Assembly (NCBI GenBank): GCA_000411415.1 | Contig: KE150450.1 | Location: 1,190,932 to 1,254,931, forward strand | Length of the DNA: 64,000 nucleotides | Direction: 5' to 3' | Source of the DNA: Actinomyces sp. HPA0247 | GTDB taxonomy: Bacteria; Actinomycetota; Actinomycetes; Actinomycetales; Actinomycetaceae | Shown here: positions 43,152 to 51,103 of the stretch, piece by piece | Layout: each line of letters opens with the position of its first letter | How positions within the stretch are numbered: position 1 is the stretch's first letter | Notes under the pieces: model-generated | Told to the model about the DNA's origin: nothing | The model's input: only the letters and a program-made list of their open reading frames with translations | The model's database searches: none | Translations under genes and position numbers: made by a program

Positions 43152-44344
43152 TGACTCGGGTTGTGCGCCGCTGGCGGCGTGCGAGTGCGCTGGGTGTGGG
43201 CATCTTCGCCCTCACCGTCGGTGCCGCAGTTGTGCCAGCCGCTCCGGCGAGCGCTGCCGACCGCGAGGTGACGGGCGCCGACGAGGAGTATTACTCCTAC
43301 TACAAGCTGGCCTCCCTGCATAGCCAGGGCTACACCGGCGAAGGCGCGATCATCGCCATGATCGACGGGCACGTCAACCCGAACATTCCCGAGCTGGCCG
43401 GTGCCACGATCGAAAACAAGAGCCCGTGCACGGTCAATTCCCTGCCCGATAACGCGGACCACGGCACGGCCGTCGCCCAGATCCTCGTGGCGCCCAAGTT
43501 CGGTGTCGCCCCCGGCGCGACCCTGTACACCTACGACCTGGGGTACAGCCAGGAGGAAGTGGGTTCGGACTGCGCGACCGCCGGTGTGTACGCGCAGGGT
43601 GAGGCTGACACGTCGCTGCTCATTGAGCAGGCAATCAACGATGGTGCTCACATTATTTCGATCTCGAGCAACTATCCGCACTATTCCGAGGACCTTCGGT
43701 GGGCGATGGCGCGCGCCATTTCGGAGGGCGTCATTGTCGTCGCCGCGATGGGTAACGAATCCACCGAAGATCCCGACGACACGCTGCCCATGTGGTCCGG
43801 GATCTGCGGTGTGGGCGCCATCGAGTCGAACGGTTCGCTGACCGACTACAGCAACTGGGGCAACGGCGTCGAAACCGTTGCGCTGGGTACCGCGACCGTT
43901 CGCAGCGGTACTCGGGGAGATGTTTTCACGGCGCAGGGAACGTCCTTCGCGACCCCTATCGTCGCGGGATTCCTCGCGATCGCCTGGCAGCGCTTCGACG
44001 AGAGTGTCACCTCGAACCAGCTCCTGCAGGCGATGACCACGACGGGCACGGGAAGCAACGGCGACTGGAACTATTACACGGGTTTTGGGCCCGCCGACCC
44101 GTGGGGGCTGCTCAACGCGAAGGCCTCGACGCTGCCCGACACGAATCCATGCGAATCGAAGGTCTATTCGTCGAACCCGAGTTGGCAGGACGTTGAGGAC
44201 TATATCGACGGCACTGTCAATCCGCTGCTGATGAGGAACGACAATGATTACGTCTACCGCGGCGTGAACGAGGATGCGGCGTTTAGTGCGGACAACGACT
44301 ACCCCATGAACCTGGGGACGAGCCCGCGCTATCACCGGCAGTGA
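43148..44344 (+). CDS. Secreted S8 subtilisin-like protease, mini-mycosin 8
   Basis: A 398-residue short subtilase coupled to mycP by an ATGA overlap. Signal peptide to about residue 36; triad D73 (IAMIDGHVN), H105 (DHGTAVAQ) and S266 (GTSFATP); no membrane anchor. It belongs with the protease at 14563 (both start with basic Arg-rich leaders and share NYP/SYPG and GTSPRYH features) rather than with the cassette copies. It ends LGTSPRYHRQ. Two extra cysteines compared with the array members could add a disulfide. Confidence 0.88.
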   Translation: MMTRVVRRWRRASALGVGIFALTVGAAVVPAAPASAADREVTGADEEYYSYYKLASLHSQGYTGEGAIIAMIDGHVNPNIPELAGATIENKSPCTVNSLPDNADHGTAVAQILVAPKFGVAPGATLYTYDLGYSQEEVGSDCATAGVYAQGEADTSLLIEQAINDGAHIISISSNYPHYSEDLRWAMARAISEGVIVVAAMGNESTEDPDDTLPMWSGICGVGAIESNGSLTDYSNWGNGVETVALGTATVRSGTRGDVFTAQGTSFATPIVAGFLAIAWQRFDESVTSNQLLQAMTTTGTGSNGDWNYYTGFGPADPWGLLNAKASTLPDTNPCESKVYSSNPSWQDVEDYIDGTVNPLLMRNDNDYVYRGVNEDAAFSADNDYPMNLGTSPRYHRQ

Positions 44345-44467
44345 CTGGTGCATCCGCTGTCGCGGAGTGATGTGTCAATTCTGAACAATCATCCAGTCGG
44401 TGGATTTACTGAGAATTGGTGGGTGTCTCGCAGGTTGAAGCGGCTCCCATATTTCCATCTCGTCGGT

Positions 44468-44473
44468 TAGGAT
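44468..44473 (+). promoter_or_regulatory. Leaderless-type -10 element before the YbaB-like gene
   Basis: TAGGAT ends six bases before the ATG at 44480, and there is no ribosome-binding site, so transcription probably starts at or near the start codon. The -35 is not convincing. This would give the three-gene substrate operon its own promoter, separate from the ecc operon. Confidence 0.55.
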
Positions 44474-44479
44474 AACCGT

Positions 44480-44863
44480 ATGGTAGATGTGATGGGGCAG
44501 ACGCCCGAAGAATTTGAACAGATGCTGAAAGATCAGATTGCTGCGGCCGAGAAGAAGGCCAACGCAATCAAGCAACTCGTCGATCGCCTGACCAGCGCTC
44601 GAATCACCGGCACGGACACCAACCGTGACGTCGAGGTCGAGGTGAACTCAGACGGTCGTCTCACCAAGATCTCCATCGACGACAACGCGATGGAAGGCAG
44701 CGCCGAGGAACTCGAGCGCTCGATCATGGAAGCCTACGCGCAGGCCGGACGTAACATGGCGTCCTTCGTGCGCGACCACGTGCAGGACTTCCAGGACGAC
44801 GGTGGTGCGATCGAGGCATACGCCGCCACCGTTGAGCCCGTCCTGAACTCCCTCGGGCGCTGA
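44480..44863 (+). CDS. YbaB/EbfC-family protein of the T7SS locus
   Basis: A 127-residue protein with a helical N-terminus, a central beta hairpin (RDVEVEVNSDGRLTKISID) and C-terminal helices, the YbaB/EbfC nucleoid-associated fold. Members in ESX loci (EspL-like) are thought to be cytoplasmic helpers for substrates rather than DNA-binding proteins. It leads a three-gene unit; the next gene starts 5 bp on. Confidence 0.75.
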   Translation: MVDVMGQTPEEFEQMLKDQIAAAEKKANAIKQLVDRLTSARITGTDTNRDVEVEVNSDGRLTKISIDDNAMEGSAEELERSIMEAYAQAGRNMASFVRDHVQDFQDDGGAIEAYAATVEPVLNSLGR

Positions 44864-44868
44864 TACCC

Positions 44869-46029
44869 ATGGCAGACTACGATCTCGCAATCGACCTGGA
44901 GCGGCTCAAGAGCCACGCCAGTGAAGTGGACGAGTGCGCCAATACCCTCGACTCCTGCTACGACACCGCCACCCAGACCCTCGGGCAGGTCATCACGAAC
45001 GCCTTCGGGCTGATGTTCATGCAGTACACCGCCGTGTGTACCTACCAGTTCTCGAATCTCGCGGCGATGATCAACGATGCCGCCGGTGCCGAACACCGCC
45101 TGAGCAACTGCCTCCTCGACCTCGAGCAGAGGATGCGCGACGCCGAGAAGGATAACGAGAAAATCGTGAAGGGGCCCGGGGAAGACCTCGATCCGGCGCC
45201 TCCCAGCGGCGAGACCCCCGACAACCCCAGCACCCCGCCGAGCGGAGGTACCCCTCCCAGCGGCAGCGTGCCTCCCGGCGGCGGGACCAGCATGCCTCCC
45301 GGCGGCAGCGGTGCGGCGCCCTCCCTCGGCTCCAGCGGGGGCGTCTCGAACGGCGGCGTCAGCGGTACCACCGCCATGCCGAAGCCGAACAACGCCGAAG
45401 ACGTCATCAAGGGCCTCAACAAGGACAAGAAGGACGGCGACGACTCCCTCGCGAGCATGCTCGCCGGCCTCGACAAGTGCGCAGTGGGTGAAGACGAACT
45501 GCGCGCCTTCCTCGAAAAGCAGCGCGACGAGGAAAATGCCGACCTGAAGACCTTCTACGAACGCCAGAAGGAAGACCAGGCGAAGGCCCTCGAACGCTAT
45601 GCGGAAGAGCACCCCGGCGAAGACATCACCGAGATTAAGTCGCTCATCGAGGACAACCAGAAGCGCCAGCAGGACGCGATGACGGACTTCCTCGCCAAGC
45701 AGCGCACCGAGGAAGAAACCCAGATCCGCGAATTCGTGAAGGACAACCCGCAGGCGACCGCCCAGCAGTTCGACACCTTCATGTCCAAGCAGCGCAACGA
45801 ACAGCAGACCAGCTTCCGCGCCTTCGTTGACGAACAGCAGAAGACACAGAATGCGCGCATCGACGAATTCACGAAGGCTCACCCCGATTCGAAGCCCGAA
45901 GACGTCCGTTCCCTCTTTGAGAAGCAGGACAAGCACGGCGACCAGGACATCGAGACCTTCCTGACCCGCCAGCGTCAAGACGAAGAACGCACGCTGCGTC
46001 GCTTCATTTTTGAAGGAGTGAAGAAGTGA
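44869..46029 (+). CDS. Putative ESX substrate with EspC-like N-terminus and charged coiled-coil repeats
   Basis: A 386-residue protein. The first ~100 residues are helical and resemble the EspC/DUF2580 type of ESX target domain. A Pro/Gly/Ser-rich linker (residues ~105-170) follows. The C-terminal ~200 residues carry a repeating F-(L/M)-x-(K/R)-Q-R-x-(D/E)-(E/Q) motif four times (FLEKQRDEE, FLAKQRTEE, FMSKQRNEQ, FLTRQRQDE) plus two degenerate copies. This predicts a long, highly charged helix or coiled coil. No signal peptide. Probably secreted or surface-structural; the exact family of the repeat part is unknown to me. The stop overlaps the next GTG. Confidence 0.7.
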   Translation: MADYDLAIDLERLKSHASEVDECANTLDSCYDTATQTLGQVITNAFGLMFMQYTAVCTYQFSNLAAMINDAAGAEHRLSNCLLDLEQRMRDAEKDNEKIVKGPGEDLDPAPPSGETPDNPSTPPSGGTPPSGSVPPGGGTSMPPGGSGAAPSLGSSGGVSNGGVSGTTAMPKPNNAEDVIKGLNKDKKDGDDSLASMLAGLDKCAVGEDELRAFLEKQRDEENADLKTFYERQKEDQAKALERYAEEHPGEDITEIKSLIEDNQKRQQDAMTDFLAKQRTEEETQIREFVKDNPQATAQQFDTFMSKQRNEQQTSFRAFVDEQQKTQNARIDEFTKAHPDSKPEDVRSLFEKQDKHGDQDIETFLTRQRQDEERTLRRFIFEGVKK

Positions 46030-47252
46030 GCCCGCAACAGCCGGTATACACCCGTAGCGAGTGGATGGATGGATCCGACGAGGCCCTGGGCCCCATCGGC
46101 GACATCCGTGACGCCGCCATCCAGCTTGAGGCCGGAGACTGGAAGGGCGGTGCAGAGTCGGCGCTCAGCGCTGTCAGCGGTATCGCCGATCTCGCGACGG
46201 GCGGGCTCGGCGGCCTGATCAGCTACGGCGTTAACATCCTCCTGAACTACGTTGACCCCCTGAAGTTCTGGATGGATCAGCTCACCGGTGATTCCGCGCA
46301 GGTCAACGGCATGGCCATGACGTGGGCGTCCATCGGTGACTCGCTGCGTTCGACCGGCTCCGAACTTGAGTCGGGCGTCGCCAGCGCCATGGCGGACATG
46401 AAGGGCGAATCCGTGTCCCGCTACCAGTCGCGCCAGGGACAGGTCGTGAACTCGATCAACACGCTGGCCGAGGCCTCGGTGTCAGTGGGCAACGCGGTCG
46501 CGAAAGCCGCTGAGCTCGTCCAGAAAACGCACGACTACGTGTGCAAGCTGATCTCCGACATCATCGGCCAGGCCCTCGAAGGCGTGGCATTGGCGGGACT
46601 CACGTTCGGTGCCTCGCTCGCCAAAGCTGCGGTTGAAGTTGGCGAAAAGGCAATTGTCGAAGCTGCGAAGGTCGAGAACATCATCTCCTTGCTGAAGATG
46701 GCGTTCGACGAGCTGAAGTCCCTCTTCGACATCCTCACGGCGGCCGCACCAGCCTTCTTCAGCGCCATCCGCGAAGTCGGCAAGGAATGCGGCACCCCCG
46801 GTGGCGGCTGCTGCGGCGAAGGCTCCTCCACGAGCAGCGACAAGCCCAGGAAGTCACCCCTCGACGAGCCCATTCAGCCGTGCCCGGCAGAGGAAAAGGA
46901 AGACAAGCACATCATCGATAAGCTTGTCGACCCGTTCCTCGATCCCCTGCGCGCGGTGGAAGACGCCGTCAAGCCCATCGTCAAGCCCATCGGCGACGCG
47001 GCGCGCAAGGTCCTCGAGGACCCCGAAGGATACGGGCTCACCCGACCCTTCACACCCAAGGTTCACGTCCCTCCGTCGACCGTGGAGCGCCAGATGGAGC
47101 GCGAACAGAACAACGGTTGGTCGAGCGCTTCCGGCGACTTCAGCGGTGACTCGGATGGGTCCAACAGTGGTTGGTCGAGTGCGTCCGGCGACTTTGGTGG
47201 CGACTCGGATGGGTCCAACAGTGGTTGGTCGAGTGCGTCCGGCAGTTTCTAG
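46026..47252 (+). CDS. Putative ESX substrate, WXG/LXG-like helical protein with Cys-rich patch and Ser/Gly repeats
   Basis: A 408-residue product. Residues ~60-240 form long helices with a WXG/PPE-like layout (MDQLTGDSAQVNGMAMTW, then AEASVSVGNAVAKAAELV). A short Cys-rich stretch follows (CGTPGGGCCGEG), then a charged linker and a C-terminal 17-residue repeat of the type NSGWSSASGDFGGDSDG, present nearly three times. No signal peptide. It is GTGA-coupled to the preceding substrate gene, so the two probably work as a pair. No enzymatic domain is visible. Confidence 0.68.
   Translation: MSPQQPVYTRSEWMDGSDEALGPIGDIRDAAIQLEAGDWKGGAESALSAVSGIADLATGGLGGLISYGVNILLNYVDPLKFWMDQLTGDSAQVNGMAMTWASIGDSLRSTGSELESGVASAMADMKGESVSRYQSRQGQVVNSINTLAEASVSVGNAVAKAAELVQKTHDYVCKLISDIIGQALEGVALAGLTFGASLAKAAVEVGEKAIVEAAKVENIISLLKMAFDELKSLFDILTAAAPAFFSAIREVGKECGTPGGGCCGEGSSTSSDKPRKSPLDEPIQPCPAEEKEDKHIIDKLVDPFLDPLRAVEDAVKPIVKPIGDAARKVLEDPEGYGLTRPFTPKVHVPPSTVERQMEREQNNGWSSASGDFSGDSDGSNSGWSSASGDFGGDSDGSNSGWSSASGSF
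47112..47250 (+). repeat. 51-bp in-frame tandem repeat at the gene's 3' end
   Basis: The unit beginning AACAGTGGTTGGTCGAGTGC recurs every 51 bp, about 2.7 times, and encodes a Trp/Ser/Gly/Asp-rich 17-residue repeat. Third-position differences are few, so the expansion looks recent and copy number may vary between strains. Confidence 0.8.
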
Positions 47253-47284
47253 GAGGTCTCAGAGCCACGATTGACCTCAACTGA

Positions 47285-47330
47285 TGAAGGGGGGTGCCCC
47301 GCACAGAATCTGTGCGGGGCACCCCCTTCA
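47285..47330. terminator. Strong hairpin terminator at the end of the T7SS locus
   Basis: Long inverted repeat: TGAAGGGGGGTGCCCCGCAC at 47285-47304 pairs with its complement ending at 47330, with one bulged G and a short AATC-type loop. It lies 33 bp after the last substrate gene and marks the end of the locus. Confidence 0.8.
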
Positions 47331-47589
47331 CTCATACGCCTCGGCAATCGTGCGAGATAACGCGTCCGTCGCGTGAACACACCGCCGCTGGCGCCTCGCA
47401 TGAGAGCACACCGTATGCCGCTATCCGCGGATTCGTGTCGTCACCGGCGGGTATTAGCCGATACTTTCCTCGTCGGTACCCGCGGCAGCCCACCCTACTC
47501 GGCGTGTGCGCATACCCGCCCCGGCCTCGTCCAATCCCGCGAACCGTCAACCACTCAGGCGGCCGCCCCCAGCCTCGGCGCAGCGCATA

Positions 47590-48267
47590 CTACGGACGGT
47601 TCGCGAAGTACTCCAGCAAGTGCGAGTCACCCGAGACAATAATCTCGTCGTCAGCGTTGATACGGGTGGACGCATCCGCGTACTCAAAACGCTGCTTCGG
47701 ATGACGCACAGCCAGAACATTCACGCCGTAGCGGCCTCGCAGATCCAGTTCCTCCAGCGAAAAACCGTGAACCTCCTGCGGGGGACGCAGCTTCATGATG
47801 GAGAAGCCGTCCTTCTCCATTTCGATGTAGTCAACCATGCGGCCGCCCACCAGGTGCGCCGTGCGCTTGCCCGCATCCAGATCCGGGTAGACGACATGGT
47901 GTGCACCCACGCGACGCAGAATACGGCCATGCTGAGAGGACGTCGCCTTCACCCAGATCGACGAAATACCCATGTCGACGAGATTCGCCGTAATGAGCAC
48001 AGCTGCTTCAAGCGAAGACCCCACGCCAACAACGGCGCTGCGGAACTCGCGCGCACCCAGCTGCTCAAGCGCATCCTTAGAAGTCGCGTCAGCCTCAACG
48101 AGAGGGAAACGACCGGCGAAAGCCTGCACGCGCGCGGGATTCTTTTCAACGGCCAAGATCTCGTAGCCCAGCTGATCCTGCGTCACCGCCACTGCCGAGC
48201 CGAAACGGCCCAGCCCAATGACCAGCGTTCCCGACTGGAGTTCCTTTGACTCGCGTTCATCTGCCAT
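47590..48267 (-). CDS. trkA: TrkA/KtrA-type potassium channel regulatory subunit
   Basis: A 225-residue RCK protein: N-terminal Rossmann domain with LVIGLGRFGSAVA (nucleotide-binding GxGxxG) and acidic EADATSKD, then a TrkA_C domain from about residue 140. It gates the membrane subunit encoded at 51.1 kb. TrkA_C domains of Gram-positive KtrA bind c-di-AMP, the product of DisA encoded at 0.3 kb; that link is inferred. The region 47331-47589 downstream contains no gene I can support. Confidence 0.93.
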   Translation of the reverse strand: MADERESKELQSGTLVIGLGRFGSAVAVTQDQLGYEILAVEKNPARVQAFAGRFPLVEADATSKDALEQLGAREFRSAVVGVGSSLEAAVLITANLVDMGISSIWVKATSSQHGRILRRVGAHHVVYPDLDAGKRTAHLVGGRMVDYIEMEKDGFSIMKLRPPQEVHGFSLEELDLRGRYGVNVLAVRHPKQRFEYADASTRINADDEIIVSGDSHLLEYFANRP

Positions 48268-48387
48268 ACCCCCATTCTTCCTTGCGGGCGCGCGTGCCGC
48301 GAACGCTGCGGCCGCGCGTCGCGGGTGTGCGTGATGAGTACGAGGCGTGGGCGTTGCGTGTGTGCGGGATGGCTGCTCTGCTTAGTT

Positions 48388-48420
48388 GCGTGAAACGCGC
48401 GTGAAACGCGCGTGAAACGC
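48388..48420. repeat. Three perfect 11-bp tandem repeats upstream of trkA
   Basis: GCGTGAAACGC occurs three times head to tail at 48388-48398, 48399-48409 and 48410-48420. Each unit has GCGT/ACGC dyad ends. It sits 121-153 bp upstream of the trkA ATG, so it could be a multi-site operator. No other feature is visible in 48268-48538. Confidence 0.7.
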
Positions 48421-48538
48421 TCGGGACATGAGGTCACGTTCTCGTACTGCGTCACCCTAGCGTTCTCGTGTGGCCTTGTCCTTGTTCTTCCTGTGCTGTG
48501 TTGCCCCTCTCCGTTATGTGCTCATGCCAGGGCGTCAT

Positions 48539-49552
48539 TTAGCGGGCGGACCGGGAACGGATTGCGACCACGACCTGGGCGACGACCTCGTCAATGAGTG
48601 TCAGATCCGACCACCGAACCCGAATCACTTTCCAGCCCGCGCGCTCGAGGGCTCTCTGGCGACGCTGCTCGGCCTCGATTGAGTCATGTACCTGGCTGAC
48701 GGTCTCCCCGTACTTGATGCGGCCATCGAACTCGATGGCAATCCTCAGCTCGGGTAAGGCAATATCAATGAAGTACGTGCGTCCGTCTATACAGACTTCT
48801 TCCTGCGTTGTTAACCCTGCGATGCCTGCGCGCAGCAGCGCGAGGAGAACCAAGGCCTCGCCGGGAGACTCACAACCAGCGTCAGCATGGTCCACGATCC
48901 AACGGGCGTGCCCGCGCCCTCTGGTGTTGCGGGGAGTGGCATCCAAGGCCTCGTGGAAATCCCTCCGCGCTTCCTCCTGCCGCGGCCGCGACGCATCCTG
49001 ACGGAAACGATCAAACTGGCACGCGTGGGCCAACCCTGCGCAGGCGATGGGAAACCCGTGCTTTTCGTTGAGTAGGCGAGCGCAGTCAACAACAACTCGC
49101 GCCGGTGTCGCGATACGGAAACCCGCATATTCGATGGAAGACACTGGACGGCCCGGGCGGCACGTACGAACACATACGGAGGGGATACGGATGCTGTCAT
49201 CAATGACGACTTCCGGGAAATGCACAAGGGTGGGGCACTTTCGCGACGGCGCATACAGCGTGAGTTGCCCGATGCGAGCCTCGCAGGGAAGGCCAAGCAA
49301 GTACGCGGCGACGCCGCCGCTGATGACGTAATCGGGATATCGCAGACTCAGTGCACACATGCGAGCAATGAAAACCGCTGTTTCGCGCTCACGTGAGTTC
49401 AGTCCGATCAACCGTGCTGAAGGAATGCAAATGCCGGTGAGAAGACGAATGAGTTCTCCTTTCTGCACGCGCCTATGGATGCAGTCCTTAGACGTGTGCG
49501 AGTCAGCAACGACTAGGGAAGAACGGATGGACTCCACGTGGTCACGCAACAT
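48539..49552 (-). CDS. DUF559-type nuclease-domain protein with AbiEi-like N-terminus
   Basis: A 337-residue protein. The start was moved to the ATG at 49552 because GAAGGAG lies five bases upstream; a TTG at 49633 is the longer alternative. The N-terminal part resembles the wHTH/AbiEi-antitoxin-type region that precedes DUF559 domains in actinobacteria. The last ~110 residues carry the Vsr-like PD-(D/E)xK fold: ESPGEALVLLALLRAG, then FIDIALPELRIAIEFDGRIKY, a Q..D.E..RQRALERAGW core and VIRVRW. Its role is unknown; such genes are common, often single, in actinobacteria. It borders a 1.2-kb repeat array. Confidence 0.8.
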   Translation of the reverse strand: MLRDHVESIRSSLVVADSHTSKDCIHRRVQKGELIRLLTGICIPSARLIGLNSRERETAVFIARMCALSLRYPDYVISGGVAAYLLGLPCEARIGQLTLYAPSRKCPTLVHFPEVVIDDSIRIPSVCVRTCRPGRPVSSIEYAGFRIATPARVVVDCARLLNEKHGFPIACAGLAHACQFDRFRQDASRPRQEEARRDFHEALDATPRNTRGRGHARWIVDHADAGCESPGEALVLLALLRAGIAGLTTQEEVCIDGRTYFIDIALPELRIAIEFDGRIKYGETVSQVHDSIEAEQRRQRALERAGWKVIRVRWSDLTLIDEVVAQVVVAIRSRSAR

Positions 49553-51103
49553 CGCAACTCCTTCGTTACGGGCTAGTTGGCCTCTTTGTCGACGTATGAG
49601 TTCCACTGTGTGCCGATGGTGGGTACGATTCAAGCCTTCCGCGTGAGCCTGTGGATAACTACGAGTGGGAAAGACAGCCTGTGGACGACAAGTGGTTTCC
49701 GTTCTATTACCAAGGTATGCGTGCTCTGCTGTGTGTGCCTGGCCAGGGGTGTGCCTGAATTACACGTTGAGTGTTGAATCTGCGCGAAAAAGTTCGCCCT
49801 GCGGGGTGAATTGGTTTGGGAAACGCGAAAAAGTTCGCCCTGCTCGGGAAAATTGGCTAGATTTTGGTGTTTTTGGGCGCGTTGGGAGAGTTTTTTCGCG
49901 GTTTGGCCAAGGTGAGGCTGTTGCTGGGCGAGTTTTTTCGCGCGGGAACGGTTGGAGGGGGTGCTGGGCGAACTCTTTCGCGCGTGCTGACTCGTGCCCC
50001 GGGCTGAGGCGTTGTCGGGGGCGCGTTGGGCGAGTTTTTTCGCGGTTTGGCCAAGGTGAGGCTGTTGCTGGGAGAGTTTTGTACCGGTTGGGGTGGTGGT
50101 GTCCCTGTGATGGGTGTTGGGTGGTGTTGTTGCGGGAGAAAATTCTCCCTGCTCGGTGGTGCGGTGTTGGAAACGCGAAAAAGTTCGCCCTGCGGGGTGA
50201 ATTGGTTCGGGAAACGCGAAAAAGTTCGCCCTGCTCGGGAAAAATGGCTAGATTTTGGTGTTTTTGGGCGCGCTGGGAGAGTTTTTTCGCGGTTTGGCCA
50301 AGATTGGGCTGTTGCTGGGCGAGTTTTTTTGCGCGGGAACGGTTGGAGGGGCGTGCCGGGAGAGTTTTGTCCCGCGTGCTGACTCGTGCCCCGGGCTGAG
50401 CACGTTGTCGGCGGCGTTGCTGGGTGGGTTTTGTGCCGGTTGGGGTGGTGGTGTCCCTGTGATGGGTATTGAGTGGTGTAGTTGCGGGAGAAAATTCTCC
50501 CTGCTCGGTGGTGCGGTGTTGGGAACGGGAAATAATTCTCCTTGCTGGCGAGAAATGGCCAGTTTTCGTTGATTGTGGGTGTTGTTGGGAGAGTTTTGTA
50601 CCGGTTGCGCCTTGTGGCGGGTGTTGTGGGGAGAGTTTTGTACCGGTTGGGGTGGTGGATGGGTGGTGGTGTCCCTGTGATGGGTATTGAGTGGTGTAGT
50701 TGCGGGAGAAAATTCTCCCTGCTCGGTGGTGCGGCGTTGGAAACGCGAAAAAGTTCGCCATGCTCGGGAAAAATGGCTAGATTTTGGTGTTTTTGGGCGC
50801 GCTGGGCGAGTTTTTTCGCGGTTTGGCCAAGGTGAGGCTGTTGCTGGGCGAACTTTTTCGTGCGGGAACGGTTGGAGGGGCGTGCCGGGCGAGTTTTTTC
50901 GCGCGGGAACGGTTGGAGGGGCGCGCTGGGCGAACTTTTTCGCGCGGGGATGCCGAAGTGGCGGGTTGCTCGAACGTTATTGCGTGCTGGCGTCATCCAG
51001 TGAAGCGGCGCCACTGGCCCTCACGTGAGAACACCACCCGCCCGCGCGCCGCGACGGCGCTGGCCACCCGCTCTTGCGCCGCGACGGCGCCAACCGCCAG
51101 CAA
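49553..51103. other. 1.55-kb gene-free stretch dominated by a short-hairpin repeat array
   Basis: No believable gene is present. Long open frames exist on both strands but are repeat-driven, lack ribosome-binding sites and code for low-complexity peptides. The plus strand is very rich in G and T. The array at 49784-50945 is listed separately. 49553-49783 holds the upstream region of the DUF559 gene, and 50946-51103 contains a short GC-rich direct repeat (CGCCGCGACGGCGC) just after the trkH stop. Confidence 0.6.
49784..50945. repeat. Array of about 24 short hairpin-like elements in 350-390-bp composite units
   Basis: One orientation reads GCGAAAAAGTTCGCC (49784, 49825, 50175, 50216, 50745) or GGGAGAAAATTCTCCC (50134, 50486, 50704). 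The opposite orientation reads GGGCGA(A/G)(C/T)TTTTTCGCG or GGGAGAGTTTTGTACC (about 15 copies, for example near 49924, 50028, 50318, 50802, 50845, 50887, 50927). Spacing is about 25-60 bp. The intervening segments are themselves repeated (for example GGTTTGGCCAAGGTGAGGCT), making larger composite units. Many elements can fold as small stem-loops around an A- or T-run. No transposase is nearby. Confidence 0.75.

Noticed and set aside
48388-48420. parS centromere site
   Set aside because: The GTGAAAC halves are in direct, not inverted, orientation, and no ParB-type palindrome TGTTTCACGTGAAACA is present.
49784-50945. CRISPR array
   Set aside because: Repeat spacing is irregular, elements occur in both orientations, the 'spacers' recur among themselves, and no cas genes are present.
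49760-51014. Long Pro/Thr/His-rich minus-strand frames and matching plus-strand frames in the repeat region
   Set aside because: Several frames on both strands are open at once, there is no ribosome-binding site, and the peptides just translate the short repeats.
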